This document shows positions 63,588-64,000 of a stretch of DNA of 64,000 nt, piece by piece. A model generated the notes under the pieces. That model saw nothing but the letters and a program-made list of their open reading frames with translations, was not told the DNA's origin and ran no database searches. The stretch covers positions 1 to 64,000 of the IMG/VR virus record IMGVR_UViG_3300033998_000198, one strand, 5' to 3'. The translations under genes were made by a program, and so were the position numbers. The DNA comes from a virus. The stretch's first letter is position 1. The number at the start of each line of letters is the position of its first letter.

Positions 63588-64000
63588 ATGGGTGTGTACA
63601 AGTCAAGTAATACAATTCCAGGAACAAGTGACTGGTTGCAACCATCCAGCAACTTAATTCGTGGAAAGGACGATAATCCTTTAGCCGATCTTGACGCAAA
63701 GACTTCCTGGATTGGCCACCATTCACAATCAGAACCCGGTCTTGTCCATCCTTTTACAACATCTGTTGTAAAAATGAGGGATAATGGAATGATTGATATA
63801 TTTGTATCAACAAACCAAGGAATCAGGGTAGATCCAAACACACGTTCTATTACAATTATGGTTGACAACACAAAGATTAGAACACATGATTACAGAGCGT
63901 GGGTTGAGAATCACAGCATCACAAACGTAAGAAAGAACTTTGAAGCCAATGCTGATGTTAATATTAACCTTAATGCAAAGAAGGATATTAACATGAAGGC
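63588..64000 (+). CDS. Spike tip/beta-helix protein, 3' end outside window
   Basis: ATG 63588, one base after the previous stop and preceded by GGGAGG inside that gene. At least 137 residues run off the right edge. The beginning contains SWIGHHSQSEPGLVHPFTT and beta strands (RSITIMVDNTKIRTHDYRAW); the last visible part (ADVNINLNAKKDINMKA) has the alternating pattern of a triangular beta-helix like that of gpV and VgrG spikes. It probably completes the spike begun by the OB-fold protein. The tip and any metal site are beyond the window. Confidence 0.62.
   Translation, partial: MGVYKSSNTIPGTSDWLQPSSNLIRGKDDNPLADLDAKTSWIGHHSQSEPGLVHPFTTSVVKMRDNGMIDIFVSTNQGIRVDPNTRSITIMVDNTKIRTHDYRAWVENHSITNVRKNFEANADVNINLNAKKDINMK

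Noticed and set aside
1-64000. CRISPR arrays, insertion sequences, introns or rRNA
   Set aside because: No spaced direct repeats, transposase, intron endonuclease or rRNA-like sequence was seen; gaps between genes are too short to hold them.

Overview
The window is one uninterrupted, all-forward block of virion genes from a large contractile-tailed (myovirus-type) bacteriophage. Every supported gene is on the + strand. Gaps are nearly always under 70 bases, and most genes begin behind a strong AGGAGG- or GGGGG-type ribosome-binding site. That signal, the AT-rich sequence, and the Firmicutes-style wall-binding and adhesin modules (LysM, PG_binding_1, SH3, copper-amine-oxidase-N-like, atrophied Ig repeats) point to a Gram-positive, probably clostridial or bacilli-like host. 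The host itself cannot be named from this sequence. With 64 kb of structural genes and no terminase, replication or lysis module in view, the genome is clearly much larger than the window.

Layout. (1) 1-6.3 kb, head: a small membrane protein, portal, a fused maturation protease/scaffold with a nested scaffold start, a 399-aa head-associated protein, and the HK97-type major capsid protein. (2) 6.4-30.9 kb: about 19 structural, fiber and adhesin-like genes, many sharing a short beta-rich module, an ARG-x-SL-x-RL helical motif and discoidin-, Ig- or ConA-like domains. A U32-family (UbiU/RlhA-like) Fe-S protein is embedded among them. (3) 30.9-34.6 kb: neck genes and a first sheath-like protein. 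(4) 34.6-43 kb: main sheath, three tail-tube-like paralogues (two carrying copper-amine-oxidase-N-like domains, one also PG-binding and SH3 domains), a LysM protein and two overlapping tail assembly chaperones. (5) 43-57.5 kb: two giant proteins in tape-measure position. (6) 57.5-64 kb: a giant baseplate hub with NlpC/P60 and lytic transglycosylase domains, an OB-fold spike protein and the start of a spike tip protein.

The most striking part is region 5. The 1863-aa protein carries a RecB/Cas4-type PD-(D/E)XK nuclease with all catalytic residues, and an apparently degenerate SNase-like domain. The 2964-aa protein carries an intact DEDDh exonuclease at its N-terminus. Further in, it holds what looks like a single-chain, multisubunit-type RNA polymerase core: a beta-prime double-psi barrel with an NAD-x-D-x-D active-site loop preceded by the characteristic R-x-P...LG and SGR...SG...P-E-L blocks. 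Because these proteins sit between tail assembly chaperones and the baseplate hub, the simplest reading is a virion-borne nuclease/RNA polymerase set, ejected through the tail at infection. It is comparable in concept to crAss-like phage and N4 virion polymerases, but in a contractile-tailed phage.

How the genes work together: protease, scaffold, capsid and portal build the head; neck genes close it; sheath and tubes form the contractile tail on the giant tape-measure-like proteins; the hub and spike cross and digest the wall; the fiber cluster binds the host.
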